Source of the DNA: Vibrio marinisediminis
GTDB taxonomy: Bacteria > Pseudomonadota > Gammaproteobacteria > Enterobacterales > Vibrionaceae
Reading direction: 5' to 3'
Length of the DNA stretch: 64,000 bases
NCBI RefSeq assembly: GCF_014050145.1
Contig: NZ_JACFYF010000002.1
Span: 1 to 64,000, forward strand
The notes below the pieces were generated by a model. The model was given only the letters and a program-made list of their open reading frames with translations, had not been told where the DNA came from and made no database searches. Below are positions 18,155-26,127 of this stretch, one piece after another (positions within the stretch are counted from its first letter, which is position 1; every line of letters starts with the position of its first letter). The position numbers were made by a program, and so were the translations under genes.

Positions 18155-19484
18155 AAAGCTGTCACTGTTCAAACAACTCAGCTTAAAAAGCCGCCTTGTC
18201 TTGGCGGCGGTGGTTTGGCTAACCGCAATGATCATTGCGGCTGGCGTTACCGTGCCTAGCCAAGTATACAAATACATGGTCACCGACACTAAGTCGCAGC
18301 TTTCCATCTATATGGATGAAATTACCGGCAATCTTGAAGTCAACAAGGAGGGAAAGTTAACACTATCAACTCAACTCTCTGATCCTCGATTTTCGCAGCC
18401 ATATAGCGGACTCTATTGGTCAGCATCGACTCCAGACAACCAAATCCGGTCTCGTTCGTTGTGGGACCGAACCATTGAGTTTGATAAGAAAAACTCCGAT
18501 GCTTTTGGCGCAAAGAATGAGCCGCTTATTTATATAAAATCCTCGGTTTACTTCCCTGAATACAACAAACCCATCACCATTTTAATTGGTATTGATGAAC
18601 AACCGATCGAAGATACCGTAAGTGATCTCATGGGTGAACTATGGGTCATTTTAGCCCTACTCTATATAGGTGTGTTAGCCGTTATATTCATGCAGATCGC
18701 TTGGTCTTTAAGTCCTCTCACCAAAATGCATAACGAGCTAAGCCAATTGCGCCAAGGAGATAGAACATCGCTCGGAGATGACTATCCGCGAGATATCGCT
18801 CCGGTAGTTTATGACTTAAATGCGTTGCTCTTTCACTATCAAGAGCTATTGGAACGGGCGCGTCATCATGCTGGAAATTTGTCCCACGCACTAAAGACTC
18901 CGCTATCTGTGTTAAAGAATGAAATTCAATACTTACCTGAAAGTAACCAAAAACAATTACTCGAACCGGTAAATCAAATTCAGAGTCAGATTGACTACCA
19001 CCTAGGTCGCGCTCGAATGGCGGGAACGATGAATATCCTTTCGGTGAAATCATCACCAGCGGAGCGTATTGATGCCATCTCAATGGCATTCGACAAAGTG
19101 TATGCTGAACGCGAAGTTACGCTCATCAATGAAATTGAGTCAGAGCTTGAAGTCTCTGTCGAGCAAAGTGATTTGGATGAAATGGTTGGCAATCTGTTAG
19201 AAAATGGCTACAAGTGGGCAAATAGCATTATTCGTGTATACAGCGAAACAGTCGACAGCAATACCATCAGTATCATTATTGAAGACGACGGTCCCGGCAT
19301 TCCTGAACAGCAATTGGAGCACGTGGTAAAACGAGGCGTCCGATTGGATGAAACCACTCCGGGAACGGGGCTTGGGCTCAATATCGTCAGTGAAATGGCG
19401 CACAGTTATCGAGGTTCCGTCGCTTTAAGCCGCAGTAGTATGGGTGGATTGAAAGCGATACTGACGTTAAAAACCAGCCACTAA
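18144..19484 (+). CDS. Sensor histidine kinase, PhoQ/CarS-like
   Basis: 446 residues. Membrane helices at about 17-37 and 165-186 flank a periplasmic sensor domain of some 130 residues. A HAMP-like linker leads to the dimerisation helix with phospho-acceptor His248 in NLSHALKTPLSVL, typical of PhoQ-type kinases. The ATPase domain shows the N box (NLLENGYKWA), G1 (EDDGPGIP) and G2 (GTGLGLNIV). It probably phosphorylates the overlapping regulator in response to cations or envelope-active peptides, by analogy with PhoQ and CarS. Confidence 0.88.
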   Translation: MPSKKLSLFKQLSLKSRLVLAAVVWLTAMIIAAGVTVPSQVYKYMVTDTKSQLSIYMDEITGNLEVNKEGKLTLSTQLSDPRFSQPYSGLYWSASTPDNQIRSRSLWDRTIEFDKKNSDAFGAKNEPLIYIKSSVYFPEYNKPITILIGIDEQPIEDTVSDLMGELWVILALLYIGVLAVIFMQIAWSLSPLTKMHNELSQLRQGDRTSLGDDYPRDIAPVVYDLNALLFHYQELLERARHHAGNLSHALKTPLSVLKNEIQYLPESNQKQLLEPVNQIQSQIDYHLGRARMAGTMNILSVKSSPAERIDAISMAFDKVYAEREVTLINEIESELEVSVEQSDLDEMVGNLLENGYKWANSIIRVYSETVDSNTISIIIEDDGPGIPEQQLEHVVKRGVRLDETTPGTGLGLNIVSEMAHSYRGSVALSRSSMGGLKAILTLKTSH

Positions 19485-19495
19485 TCTAAAAATGC

Positions 19496-19527
19496 AAAAG
19501 GCTCACCCTCTCGGTTGAGCCTTTTTA
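19496..19527 (+). terminator. Terminator after the PepSY-regulator-kinase operon
   Basis: Stem AAAAGGCTCA / TGAGCCTTTTT with a loop of about nine bases and a following T run. It lies between the convergent kinase and SetA-like genes. Confidence 0.8.
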
Positions 19528-19544
19528 TTACTGAGATAAAATCA

Positions 19545-20738
19545 TCAACTATGCTGTTCACTCAATTCCAGCCTACGCTCGTTGGCTTCTATAATCACAA
19601 AGTAAGACAACAACAGCAATGAAGAGGCAGCCAGTGCCAGACAGACATAAAACGCCGCGTAATAACTATACAGTTCACCAACCAAACCAACCGACAAACT
19701 CGCAATCAACATACTGATTTGCAGCAAGTTTGAAAACAGTGTTGATGCCGTACCCAGTCGATCTCGCATCATGTCTTGCATCGCGACCATACCTAGTGTC
19801 GCTGTAATGCCAATAAATACGCCGTTTAAGATCTGGATAAGTAACAGTTGCCAAAACTCGGTCAGATTAAGCATTGCAACAAAGAACAGACAGCCGCTGA
19901 CCAAAGATAAAGCCAGTAGTTTCATCGTGCCAAACCTTGCCGCCAAACGACCCGCCTTGATCATAAATGGAATTTCACACAGCGCCGCCATGCCAAACAT
20001 GTATCCGACCCAACTTGCCCCCACCTGTAGCTCTTGAGACAAGTAGAGAGGCATAGTAATCACATATAAGTTGTTTGCACTAAACATAAAAAGTAGTGCC
20101 ACGCAAAATAGAACGACCGTACCCCCCACTGGTTTTACTTCAGGCTTTACCTCTAGCTGTTGCTTCGCTTTTATCACACTATTTGGCAGATAGAGAAACC
20201 CCAACAATAAGGCGATCAACGTCGCGCCACCTGCAGCCATAAATGACGCGCTAAAGCCGAACGCCCCTTTTAATGTAAATGCGATTGGAGGTCCAATAAC
20301 CCAAGCAATCGCAATACCCGCTCTCATGACCGACAAGAAGGTCGTGCTGTCTTCGATATGTTCGTCCGCATATTCTCTACCTAACGCGAATAATTGACCA
20401 ATTCCAGCACCACTCAAAGCACCAAAAATCATCGAAAAGCCGATCGCTAAGTAGTAGTCTCGAATAAAACTGAACGCGATCATCGTAATCAGATAACAAC
20501 TCGTCGATAACAGTAAAATATTTTTCCGGTTCCACCCCTTATCCGATTTCGCTGCAATTAGCTGAGATACCGAGACGGAAGAAACAATCGAAAGGATCAT
20601 ATAGGCGCTCAGCATCATTGGACTCGCACCTAACGCTTCTATGATGAATAGACTTGAAAGCGGATAGAAAAATGAGCCACTAATCCCAGTAATAAACGTC
20701 ATTATCAAGAATATCAGCGCTTCTTTTTTCTTGAACAT
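19545..20738 (-). CDS. SetA/SotA-like sugar efflux MFS transporter
   Basis: 397 residues with twelve hydrophobic segments. The N-terminus (TFITGISGSFFYPLSSLFI), the loop AAKSDKGWNRK after helix 2 and FLSVMRAGIAIAWVIGPP in helix 5 fit the sugar efflux transporter family of MFS proteins, which exports sugars or sugar analogues. It is divergent from an AraC regulator about 200 bp away and the space between holds an inverted repeat. A regulator-exporter pair is therefore likely; the sugar is unknown. Confidence 0.82.
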   Translation of the reverse strand: MFKKKEALIFLIMTFITGISGSFFYPLSSLFIIEALGASPMMLSAYMILSIVSSVSVSQLIAAKSDKGWNRKNILLLSTSCYLITMIAFSFIRDYYLAIGFSMIFGALSGAGIGQLFALGREYADEHIEDSTTFLSVMRAGIAIAWVIGPPIAFTLKGAFGFSASFMAAGGATLIALLLGFLYLPNSVIKAKQQLEVKPEVKPVGGTVVLFCVALLFMFSANNLYVITMPLYLSQELQVGASWVGYMFGMAALCEIPFMIKAGRLAARFGTMKLLALSLVSGCLFFVAMLNLTEFWQLLLIQILNGVFIGITATLGMVAMQDMMRDRLGTASTLFSNLLQISMLIASLSVGLVGELYSYYAAFYVCLALAASSLLLLSYFVIIEANERRLELSEQHS

Positions 20739-20793
20739 AAACCTCTCCTATAAATCCTTTATTCATACCAAGTACTCGGGAGCTCTTGGAGAC

Positions 20794-20880
20794 AACGCCC
20801 TCAGTTTAATCATGTTTTCCGAAAAGATATTAATGACTATCCTCCATTTGATGATACTTTCCTGTCAAACTGAGGGTGTT
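20794..20880. promoter_or_regulatory. Inverted repeat between the SetA-like and AraC genes
   Basis: AACGCCCTCAGTTT at 20794-20807 and its inverted copy AAACTGAGGGTGTT at 20867-20880 match at 13 of 14 positions and are 59 bases apart. Spaced inverted sites in a divergent promoter region are typical of AraC-type activators. I infer that they are operators for the neighbouring regulator. Confidence 0.5.
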
Positions 20881-20942
20881 TTTTGACTGAATAGGATATA
20901 TTCAATACCCTTAACATGAGAAATGAGAGCAAGGATGCGGGC

Positions 20943-21848
20943 GTGAAACCAACCATTGAAAATGTACTTAGCGAAAACAACTTCAATTGGATAATCAAGG
21001 AGTACCATTGTCGCGGAAAGAAAGAAGAGTTTACGTGCCCTTGGCACTACCATTCAGAATACGAGTTGATGCTTTATCGCGACAAAAATAACGTATTTCA
21101 AGGGCGCTATTTTGCCGGTGATAGTATTGGGGAGATCCACCACAACAGTATGCAGCTCTACGGACCAGGACTGCCTCATTTGGTCACTGGACGAAGTGAC
21201 GGCGACGAAGAACACGGGCATCATTCATTGATTTTTTGGTTTCGTCATCAATGGCTTGAGTCACTCATCCAAACAATGCCCGAGCTTAAAAACCTTCGAC
21301 GATTACTCAAACGAGCCGCCTACGGATTACAATTCAGTGTTGATACAGCAGAGTATATCTATCAACTACTTAGTGGTATTGAGCACTATGAACAACACCA
21401 TCAGTTGATGCGCGTATTGCAAGCCTTATGCGCATTGGCGGATGATGAATCTACCACTTTGTCACTCAATGCCTATGGGATGCATGAAATGGATGTCGAT
21501 GATGAATCCACTCGTCGTGTCGAACTTGCTCGCCAATTCATCGAAAAAAACTACGCCAAGCAACTCAAAATTGAAGATCTCTGCAGCGCTTTACACCTTA
21601 GTGAAAGCTCAGCGTATCGATTGTTTGAAAGGCATTTTCTTGAAAGCTTTTCTGAACACCTGAAGCGTTTTAGGATCGGTAAAGCGTGCGAAATGTTGGT
21701 CAATTCAGAGTATTCTGTCGCCATCATTGCTGAGCTAGCTGGGTTTAATAATCTCTCGAATTTTAACCGCCAATTCAAAGCGGTTAAAGATATGACCCCA
21801 TCCGCTTTTCGGGCTCAATATAACTCGACCAATGGCTACAAAAAGTAG
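20943..21848 (+). CDS. AraC-family transcriptional regulator
   Basis: About 301 residues from the GTG at 20943, chosen because AAGGA lies seven bases upstream; an ATG at 20916 in the same frame has no such site. The N-terminal half is a cupin-type sensor (CPWHYHSEYELMLYR and a later GPGLPHLVTG). The C-terminal 100 residues are the double helix-turn-helix (LCSALHLSESSAYRLFERHF and SVAIIAELAGFNNLSNFNRQ). It probably controls the divergent sugar exporter. The ligand is likely a small sugar, by family analogy only. Confidence 0.88.
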   Translation: MKPTIENVLSENNFNWIIKEYHCRGKKEEFTCPWHYHSEYELMLYRDKNNVFQGRYFAGDSIGEIHHNSMQLYGPGLPHLVTGRSDGDEEHGHHSLIFWFRHQWLESLIQTMPELKNLRRLLKRAAYGLQFSVDTAEYIYQLLSGIEHYEQHHQLMRVLQALCALADDESTTLSLNAYGMHEMDVDDESTRRVELARQFIEKNYAKQLKIEDLCSALHLSESSAYRLFERHFLESFSEHLKRFRIGKACEMLVNSEYSVAIIAELAGFNNLSNFNRQFKAVKDMTPSAFRAQYNSTNGYKK

Positions 21849-21857
21849 CCAGGTCAT

Positions 21858-23129
21858 TTATATCGTGTCACGAATCACTAATATGCGCCCATCAGTATAA
21901 TATTCATGTTCTTCATCTAATACGATAGGTTGGGTCAATGCGGTCAGCTCTACTTGATGATTGGCTAGTTGTTCACTTACCTGCTTTGCCAATTTATCCC
22001 GTTCATGATCCACATTTGGATCAACACTATGAAGCACAGTCACAATACCAGCGTACGGTGTGAGTTGCAGACCATCATCATAGCTTAGCGCCCCCACCCA
22101 CATAGTTTGTTGTGATTCAGCATCAACACCCGCTTGCCACCAACGAATGTGACTTCGACGTAGAAGATCCCCCGGCAATTGAAAGGCCATTTTTTGAGGC
22201 TGGTTATTCCAAAACAGATCGGAGACCGGTGGCGTGTTGTCTTTAAGCAATTGAATGTAATCTTTCCATTCAATCTCGTTACGCGAAAAGGTCTGGTTTT
22301 CAATCCAACCAAGATCAAGCATCAACGAACGAGGGTTATCACCAATAAACAGGACGTTCATTGCCTGAGCATCAAATATCTTCGAAATACCCGGATAAAC
22401 TTTATAAGCCAACTCATTAGGCTCTATCACTTCTCCTTGATAGATATTTTGACCGCTCCGTTTCGCGAAATCATCCGAGTAAAAAAAGAAGTGGCTATAG
22501 TTTGCCCATATCATCAGAGAAAAAAATAGCGCGGTAAATTTGGCAAACAGTAACCGCCAACGAAGTCGTCGCCCAACGTAAAGAAAAATAGCGCTAAGCA
22601 CTGTCGATATTAAGATAAGTTGATGCTCAACAATAACCAGTTTTGCTTGAGTAAGTATCGGGAAGCGTTCAACGCCATACCCTAATAAAAATCCCCACAT
22701 CACAAACTGACCAACACCCAGTAACAAACCAAGTGAACCAAACACCGTAAAGCGTCCCCATGTCACTTTGTTCGTTCCCGCAATAAAAGGGACAACCCAC
22801 GCAATAGGACCAAGTAAACGAGCAAAGGCTAAAACATAGTTACCCTTCTTGTGCATAAGATGGCGGCATCGGGCGACAGGCCTGCGTGTTTTTGACTGCC
22901 ATTTTATGAGCTTTTTCTGGGCAGATACGCCCACATAACGCCCAATCCAATAACTAACTTGGTCACCGAGAAAACCACCCAGCAAAACCACAAATACACC
23001 AGCCCAAATACCCTGTTGCAATTGATAGCCTGCCGCGATCAAAAACGGCTCTCCTGGGACAAAAAGGTTGGGGCCAATAAGCGCATCCAAAAAAGCCCCA
23101 ACAAATAAACTCAACTCGTTAAACATCAA
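21858..23129 (-). CDS. DedA-family membrane protein fused to an LssY C-terminal domain
   Basis: 423 residues. Residues 1-200 are a DedA/SNARE-associated domain (ALIGPNLFVPGEPFLIAAG, GDQVSYWIGRYVG, and FARLLGPIAWVVPFIAGTN), a family now linked to phospholipid or undecaprenyl-phosphate flipping. Residues about 230-423 match the LssY C-terminal domain (NVLFIGDNPRSLMLDLGWI, WWVGALSYD-like MWVGALSYDDGLQLT), known from Legionella LssY and of unknown function. It is probably co-transcribed with the glycosyltransferase 15 bases upstream. Confidence 0.82.
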   Translation of the reverse strand: MMFNELSLFVGAFLDALIGPNLFVPGEPFLIAAGYQLQQGIWAGVFVVLLGGFLGDQVSYWIGRYVGVSAQKKLIKWQSKTRRPVARCRHLMHKKGNYVLAFARLLGPIAWVVPFIAGTNKVTWGRFTVFGSLGLLLGVGQFVMWGFLLGYGVERFPILTQAKLVIVEHQLILISTVLSAIFLYVGRRLRWRLLFAKFTALFFSLMIWANYSHFFFYSDDFAKRSGQNIYQGEVIEPNELAYKVYPGISKIFDAQAMNVLFIGDNPRSLMLDLGWIENQTFSRNEIEWKDYIQLLKDNTPPVSDLFWNNQPQKMAFQLPGDLLRRSHIRWWQAGVDAESQQTMWVGALSYDDGLQLTPYAGIVTVLHSVDPNVDHERDKLAKQVSEQLANHQVELTALTQPIVLDEEHEYYTDGRILVIRDTI

Positions 23130-23144
23130 TTGCGCCTACTTTGT

Positions 23145-23873
23145 TTATTGCTCTTTGTAGTGACCGAATTTGTATTCCATTTCGTTATTGCGCATTTCGC
23201 CAAAAAAGAATCGACGTACATTGGCTTTCAAATACGTGGCACCCATTTTAAAAATACCCTCTTGATCGAGGCGACGAGGATCAAAGCCAAAGGTGAGATT
23301 CAAGAAACGAAAGCGCCATGTTTTGCTCGCACGTTTCACATAGTCACAATCTTCACACAATGTGATCTCTAAATCGAAACCACCGATTTCGTTATGCGCT
23401 CGCTTGGTCGAGAAGATACAAGCGCCGACAGCGGTTGGAAATGTGTATTGCGTAATAAACAAGCCGAGGTTAAATAATCCATAACCGATCTTATGAGCTA
23501 ACGGTAAAGCGTCCGCACCCATATAAACACCAGCGACTTCAAGTTGCTTTTCTTCCAATTGACTAATAGCGTTGGCAAGGAACGTTGGAGCAAGCCTAAC
23601 GTCAGCATCAAGAAACAAAATGCGCTCATACTGAGCCATGGCGGCCCCCGTATTGCGCCCAAGGCTTACGCCGCGCGTTGCCATTTGATGGACAGTCAGC
23701 TTAGGCAAGGAGGCTTCAAAAGCGCTTGCCACTTGGCAAGTGTTATCTTCACTGTTTGAGTCAACGACAATGACCTCAAAGTCTTGATGAGTTTGCTTAC
23801 TCAAATCGTTAAGCAAACGACCGACACGTTTTTCTTCGTTTAGGGTAATGACTACAATACTAACTGGTCCCAT
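23145..23873 (-). CDS. Glycosyltransferase family 2
   Basis: 242 residues with a GT-A fold. The nucleotide-binding start SIVVITLNEEKRVGRLL and VVDSNSEDNT are followed by the metal-binding motif LFLDADVRL and a C-terminal block with GFDLEITLCEDCDYVKRA. No clear transmembrane helix is present beyond one weak hydrophobic stretch (GLFNLGLFITQY). It is the first gene of a pair with the DedA-LssY protein, pointing to lipid-linked or surface glycan work. The acceptor is unknown. Confidence 0.86.
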   Translation of the reverse strand: MGPVSIVVITLNEEKRVGRLLNDLSKQTHQDFEVIVVDSNSEDNTCQVASAFEASLPKLTVHQMATRGVSLGRNTGAAMAQYERILFLDADVRLAPTFLANAISQLEEKQLEVAGVYMGADALPLAHKIGYGLFNLGLFITQYTFPTAVGACIFSTKRAHNEIGGFDLEITLCEDCDYVKRASKTWRFRFLNLTFGFDPRRLDQEGIFKMGATYLKANVRRFFFGEMRNNEMEYKFGHYKEQ

Positions 23874-24247
23874 CTTAATTCTCCGCTTAGTGATGGCTGA
23901 ATATGGGACTAGCTTATCGCTGACTAACTTAACCGCTCGTGAGTGATTTGTTCAGATACAGTTCATGTTTTCCGTACTCAATTCTGAAACAAATATTTGG
24001 GTATGAAATTGCTGAATTTCCAGCCGAATCATCATCGACATGATGGCAATGTAACCAACTGAAATTAATGTTGAGTTTTTGGCTAATAAACCCGCCGTCA
24101 AAGGGGAAAACTATTGCCCTTAGCCACCTAGAGTGATAGTATCCGCGCTCGCTGTTGACGTAACCTTAGGTTGCCCGCCAGCGTTTAACCACGATATAAG
24201 GTCGCATTATATCGTGAAATCTATACTTATTTTACGAGAGTAATACT
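23874..24247 (+). other. Intergenic region with rplY promoter and leader
   Basis: 374 bp. A possible promoter has TTGCCC at 24114-24119 and TAGTAT at 24137-24142, 17 bases apart. The transcribed leader holds the hairpin at 24190-24216. The left part shows nothing I can name. Confidence 0.4.
24190..24216 (+). promoter_or_regulatory. Hairpin in the rplY 5' leader (candidate L25 autoregulatory leader)
   Basis: Perfect 10-bp stem CACGATATAA / TTATATCGTG with a 7-base loop, ending 31 bases before the rplY start. Gammaproteobacterial L25 genes are known to carry a structured leader bound by the protein. The match is inferred from position and structure, not from a covariance model. Confidence 0.5.
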
Positions 24248-24526
24248 ATGAAATTTGAAGCAGTAGTACGTACTGAACTAGGTAAAGGTGCGAGCCGCCG
24301 CCTACGTCACGTTGGTCAATTCCCTGCTATCGTTTACGGTGGTTCTGAAGCTCCAGTATCAATCGTTCTTAACCACAACGACATCGTTAACCAAATGGAC
24401 AAGCCTGAGTTTTACGAAGGTATCGTTCTAGTGATCGATGGCGCTGAAGTAAAAGTTAAGCCACAAGATGTTCAACGTCACGCTTTCAAGCCAAAAGTTG
24501 AGCACATGGACTTCATCCGCATCTAA
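24248..24526 (+). CDS. rplY: 50S ribosomal protein L25
   Basis: 92 residues, the short single-domain form (E. coli L25 is 94) without the C-terminal CTC extension. It binds 5S rRNA in the large subunit. Characteristic blocks are [20 protein letters not shown] at the start and [13 protein letters not shown] at the end. It has GAGAG eight bases before the ATG and strongly biased, high-expression codon use. It is monocistronic, with a structured leader and two hairpins downstream. Confidence 0.97.
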   Translation: MKFEAVVRTELGKGASRRLRHVGQFPAIVYGGSEAPVSIVLNHNDIVNQMDKPEFYEGIVLVIDGAEVKVKPQDVQRHAFKPKVEHMDFIRI

Positions 24527-24546
24527 TTTCCTTTACCAAGGAATTA

Positions 24547-24563
24547 GTTGGATTAAATCCAAC
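24547..24563 (+). terminator. First hairpin after rplY
   Basis: GTTGGAT / ATCCAAC with a 3-base loop followed by CTTTT, 20 bases past the stop codon. Probably the first of two tandem terminators. Confidence 0.55.
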
Positions 24564-24612
24564 CTTTTGCATAAAGATTATCGGACTTACCAGCCGAGAC
24601 ATCTAAAAATTC

Positions 24613-24645
24613 GAAACCCCAGAGACTTACCACCTCTGGGGTTTC
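24613..24645. terminator. Second, stronger hairpin after rplY
   Basis: Perfect 12-bp stem GAAACCCCAGAG / CTCTGGGGTTTC with a 9-base loop. It lies between convergent rplY and the PilZ gene and may serve both. Confidence 0.75.
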
Positions 24646-24732
24646 ACCGTTTTAGGCGAGTGCATTTATTTCATTCCGCTCCCGCACAATACACAGCCAA
24701 AAATCTTGTCGTAATTAGTCAGAATTACTTTG

Positions 24733-25098
24733 TTATGCCGCGCTTGTTCGTAGGCGTGCAAAATAGACGGGATATCGATTACGAATATGGCGTTGCTGCT
24801 CAACCATATCTTTAAATGATGGACCTTGTGTCAGCTGCAGTATCACTTCATTGTTATCAAAACGAAGAATGGTTCCCTTGACCTTAATGGTTGTCTCCAC
24901 TCCTAGGCTCAATGTGCCTTTCAAAGACAAACCGCGATACAAAGTGGTTAAATTATTCATCACAACGCGGATCCCCTTTTCAGAAATCTCGCTTACATGA
25001 AAAAGTTCACCATCAATACGCACAATCGGCATTGCTCGACGAGGATACTTCAATCGATAGTACTTTCGCTTCTGTACATAGTCGTCGATGTCGTCCAT
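24733..25098 (-). CDS. PilZ-domain protein (cyclic-di-GMP binding candidate)
   Basis: 121 residues, one PilZ domain and little else. The arginine motif RKYYR is near residues 11-15. The second motif, normally D/N-x-S-x-x-G, reads EISEKG here, with Glu in the first place. AGGGA precedes the ATG. It is a cytoplasmic stand-alone PilZ protein that would convey c-di-GMP signals to a partner. No partner is encoded beside it. Whether it binds the nucleotide with Glu in place of Asp/Asn is open. Confidence 0.8.
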   Translation of the reverse strand: MDDIDDYVQKRKYYRLKYPRRAMPIVRIDGELFHVSEISEKGIRVVMNNLTTLYRGLSLKGTLSLGVETTIKVKGTILRFDNNEVILQLTQGPSFKDMVEQQRHIRNRYPVYFARLRTSAA

Positions 25099-25458
25099 GT
25101 CTATTTCCCTTGTTGATGATGTGAACTAATAACTTGTTATTCTTATTATAACCATCGGCTATCGAAAACCAAACTTTAGAGTATTTTTGGTGATAATGGA
25201 CACACACATATACAGCATATTCCTTTATAACTGTCCGCCCATAGAGAATGGTTTTACTCACCACAATCTCTCTTACCACACTCTAAGAAAATAATGGGGA
25301 AACATCCCTCTTATTCAACCAACAATAACGCATTTTGCGTTATGGGTTACGCTACGGCTAGATACAACAAAGCCCCTACATGTGAGGGGCTTTGTTGTAT
25401 CTATTCTGAATGCAAGAGCACCCTGACCATTTGGCATGCAAAACAAAAATGGTGGTGA
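25099..25458. other. Intergenic region with two hairpins
   Basis: 360 bp between two minus-strand genes. It holds ATAACGCA-TTT-TGCGTTAT at 25325-25343 and the long hairpin at 25361-25401. The right part would be the 3' end of the 74-residue gene transcript, the left part the PilZ promoter. No further gene is evident. Confidence 0.5.
25361..25401. terminator. Long perfect hairpin, probable terminator of the SOS-type gene
   Basis: Perfect 16-bp inverted repeat GATACAACAAAGCCCC / GGGGCTTTGTTGTATC around a 9-base loop. The core AAAGCCCC/GGGGCTTT with flanking T-rich sequence fits a bidirectional terminator, though no long T run follows the full stem. Confidence 0.55.
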
Positions 25459-25683
25459 TTAATGCTCTCGACCTGATGGATTTACACCAAACTCTACTTG
25501 TTGATAAATATCAGATAACTTTTTAGCTTTCTTATTAGTGGCTTTACGGCTTGATTTTGTTGCCGTTGTGTAAGCTTGCTCTTGCAATGCCTGTTCGTGA
25601 GCTTGAGCTGACTTAATGTATTCAGAGTTTGCCATTGCTTGTTGGCGTGCTTTATTTACACGCTCTAAGGTTTCCCACAACAT
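25459..25683 (-). CDS. Small hypothetical protein under apparent LexA control
   Basis: 74 residues, start fixed by AGGAG six bases before the ATG. The protein is hydrophilic and helical, rich in Ala, Gln and Lys (ERVNKARQQAMANSEYIKSA, then a basic stretch KSSRKATNKKAKK) and ends KLSDIYQQVEFGVNPSGREH. It has no signal peptide, membrane segment or known domain that I recognise. The basic centre could bind nucleic acid. Its promoter carries two LexA-type boxes around near-consensus -35 and -10 elements, so I infer SOS induction. Function unknown. Confidence 0.8.
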   Translation of the reverse strand: MLWETLERVNKARQQAMANSEYIKSAQAHEQALQEQAYTTATKSSRKATNKKAKKLSDIYQQVEFGVNPSGREH

Positions 25684-25700
25684 ACCTTACTCCTATTTAC

Positions 25701-25716
25701 CTGTATTTATAACCAG
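25701..25716. promoter_or_regulatory. LexA box 2, overlapping the -10 region
   Basis: CTGTATTTATAACCAG fits CTGT-N8-ACAG with one mismatch in the last half-site. It overlaps the -10 hexamer by two bases and covers the expected transcription start of the 74-residue gene. Confidence 0.65.
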
Positions 25717-25742
25717 TATAAATAAAACTAGGAGCACGTCAA
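25715..25742 (-). promoter_or_regulatory. Sigma70-type promoter of the 74-residue gene
   Basis: On the minus strand TTGACG (25742-25737) and TATACT (25720-25715) are separated by 16 bases. Both are close to consensus, and the transcription start would fall near 25708, about 25 bases before the start codon. Confidence 0.65.
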
Positions 25743-25750
25743 CTCTTTTA

Positions 25751-25766
25751 CTGTATAAAATTACAG
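25751..25766. promoter_or_regulatory. LexA box 1, upstream of -35
   Basis: CTGTATAAAATTACAG is a perfect CTGT-N8-ACAG SOS box with an A/T-only spacer, inside TACTGTATAAAATTACAGGT. It lies nine bases upstream of the -35 element of the 74-residue gene. Confidence 0.8.
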
Positions 25767-26127
25767 GTACATTAACACACAAAAAACAGAACAACATACC
25801 ACTAACGAATGAACCTTTATCGACTAACTGAGTCGACATTCAAACCTAACAACTCTCGCTGAACTAAGCATCTTGAGGGGGCTTGGGTATAAGATGAGTT
25901 ACTTTTCTTAACAATAAAACACTATGAAAATTAGGAGGATGATACCTCTCTGCCTGAATTCAAACCTTGCATCCAATTTGCGCTCATCAATTGTGAATTT
26001 GCTCGAAGAACCTTTTTTATAAGATAGTTTCTTCTAAATCGCGTGGTAGTGTCTTTTAACGGTAATTGCGAGTAGTTCGAAAGTCGCAAAGGGTATCGCA
26101 AGGAGCAAAAGATGCCAAAGGAGCTAC
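25767..26127. other. Intergenic region upstream of the EAL gene
   Basis: About 360 bp between the SOS-type promoter and the GGDEF/EAL gene. It must hold the EAL gene promoter. I see no convincing ORF, hairpin or known operator. Confidence 0.4.

Noticed and set aside
17495-19484. Firm naming of the two-component pair as CarRS or PhoPQ
   Set aside because: Both Vibrio systems belong to the same subfamily, and sequence reading alone does not separate them; only the family is reported.
24468-24815. 115-residue plus-strand ORF running past rplY
   Set aside because: It overlaps the 3' end of rplY in another frame and spans two terminator hairpins; no ribosome site.
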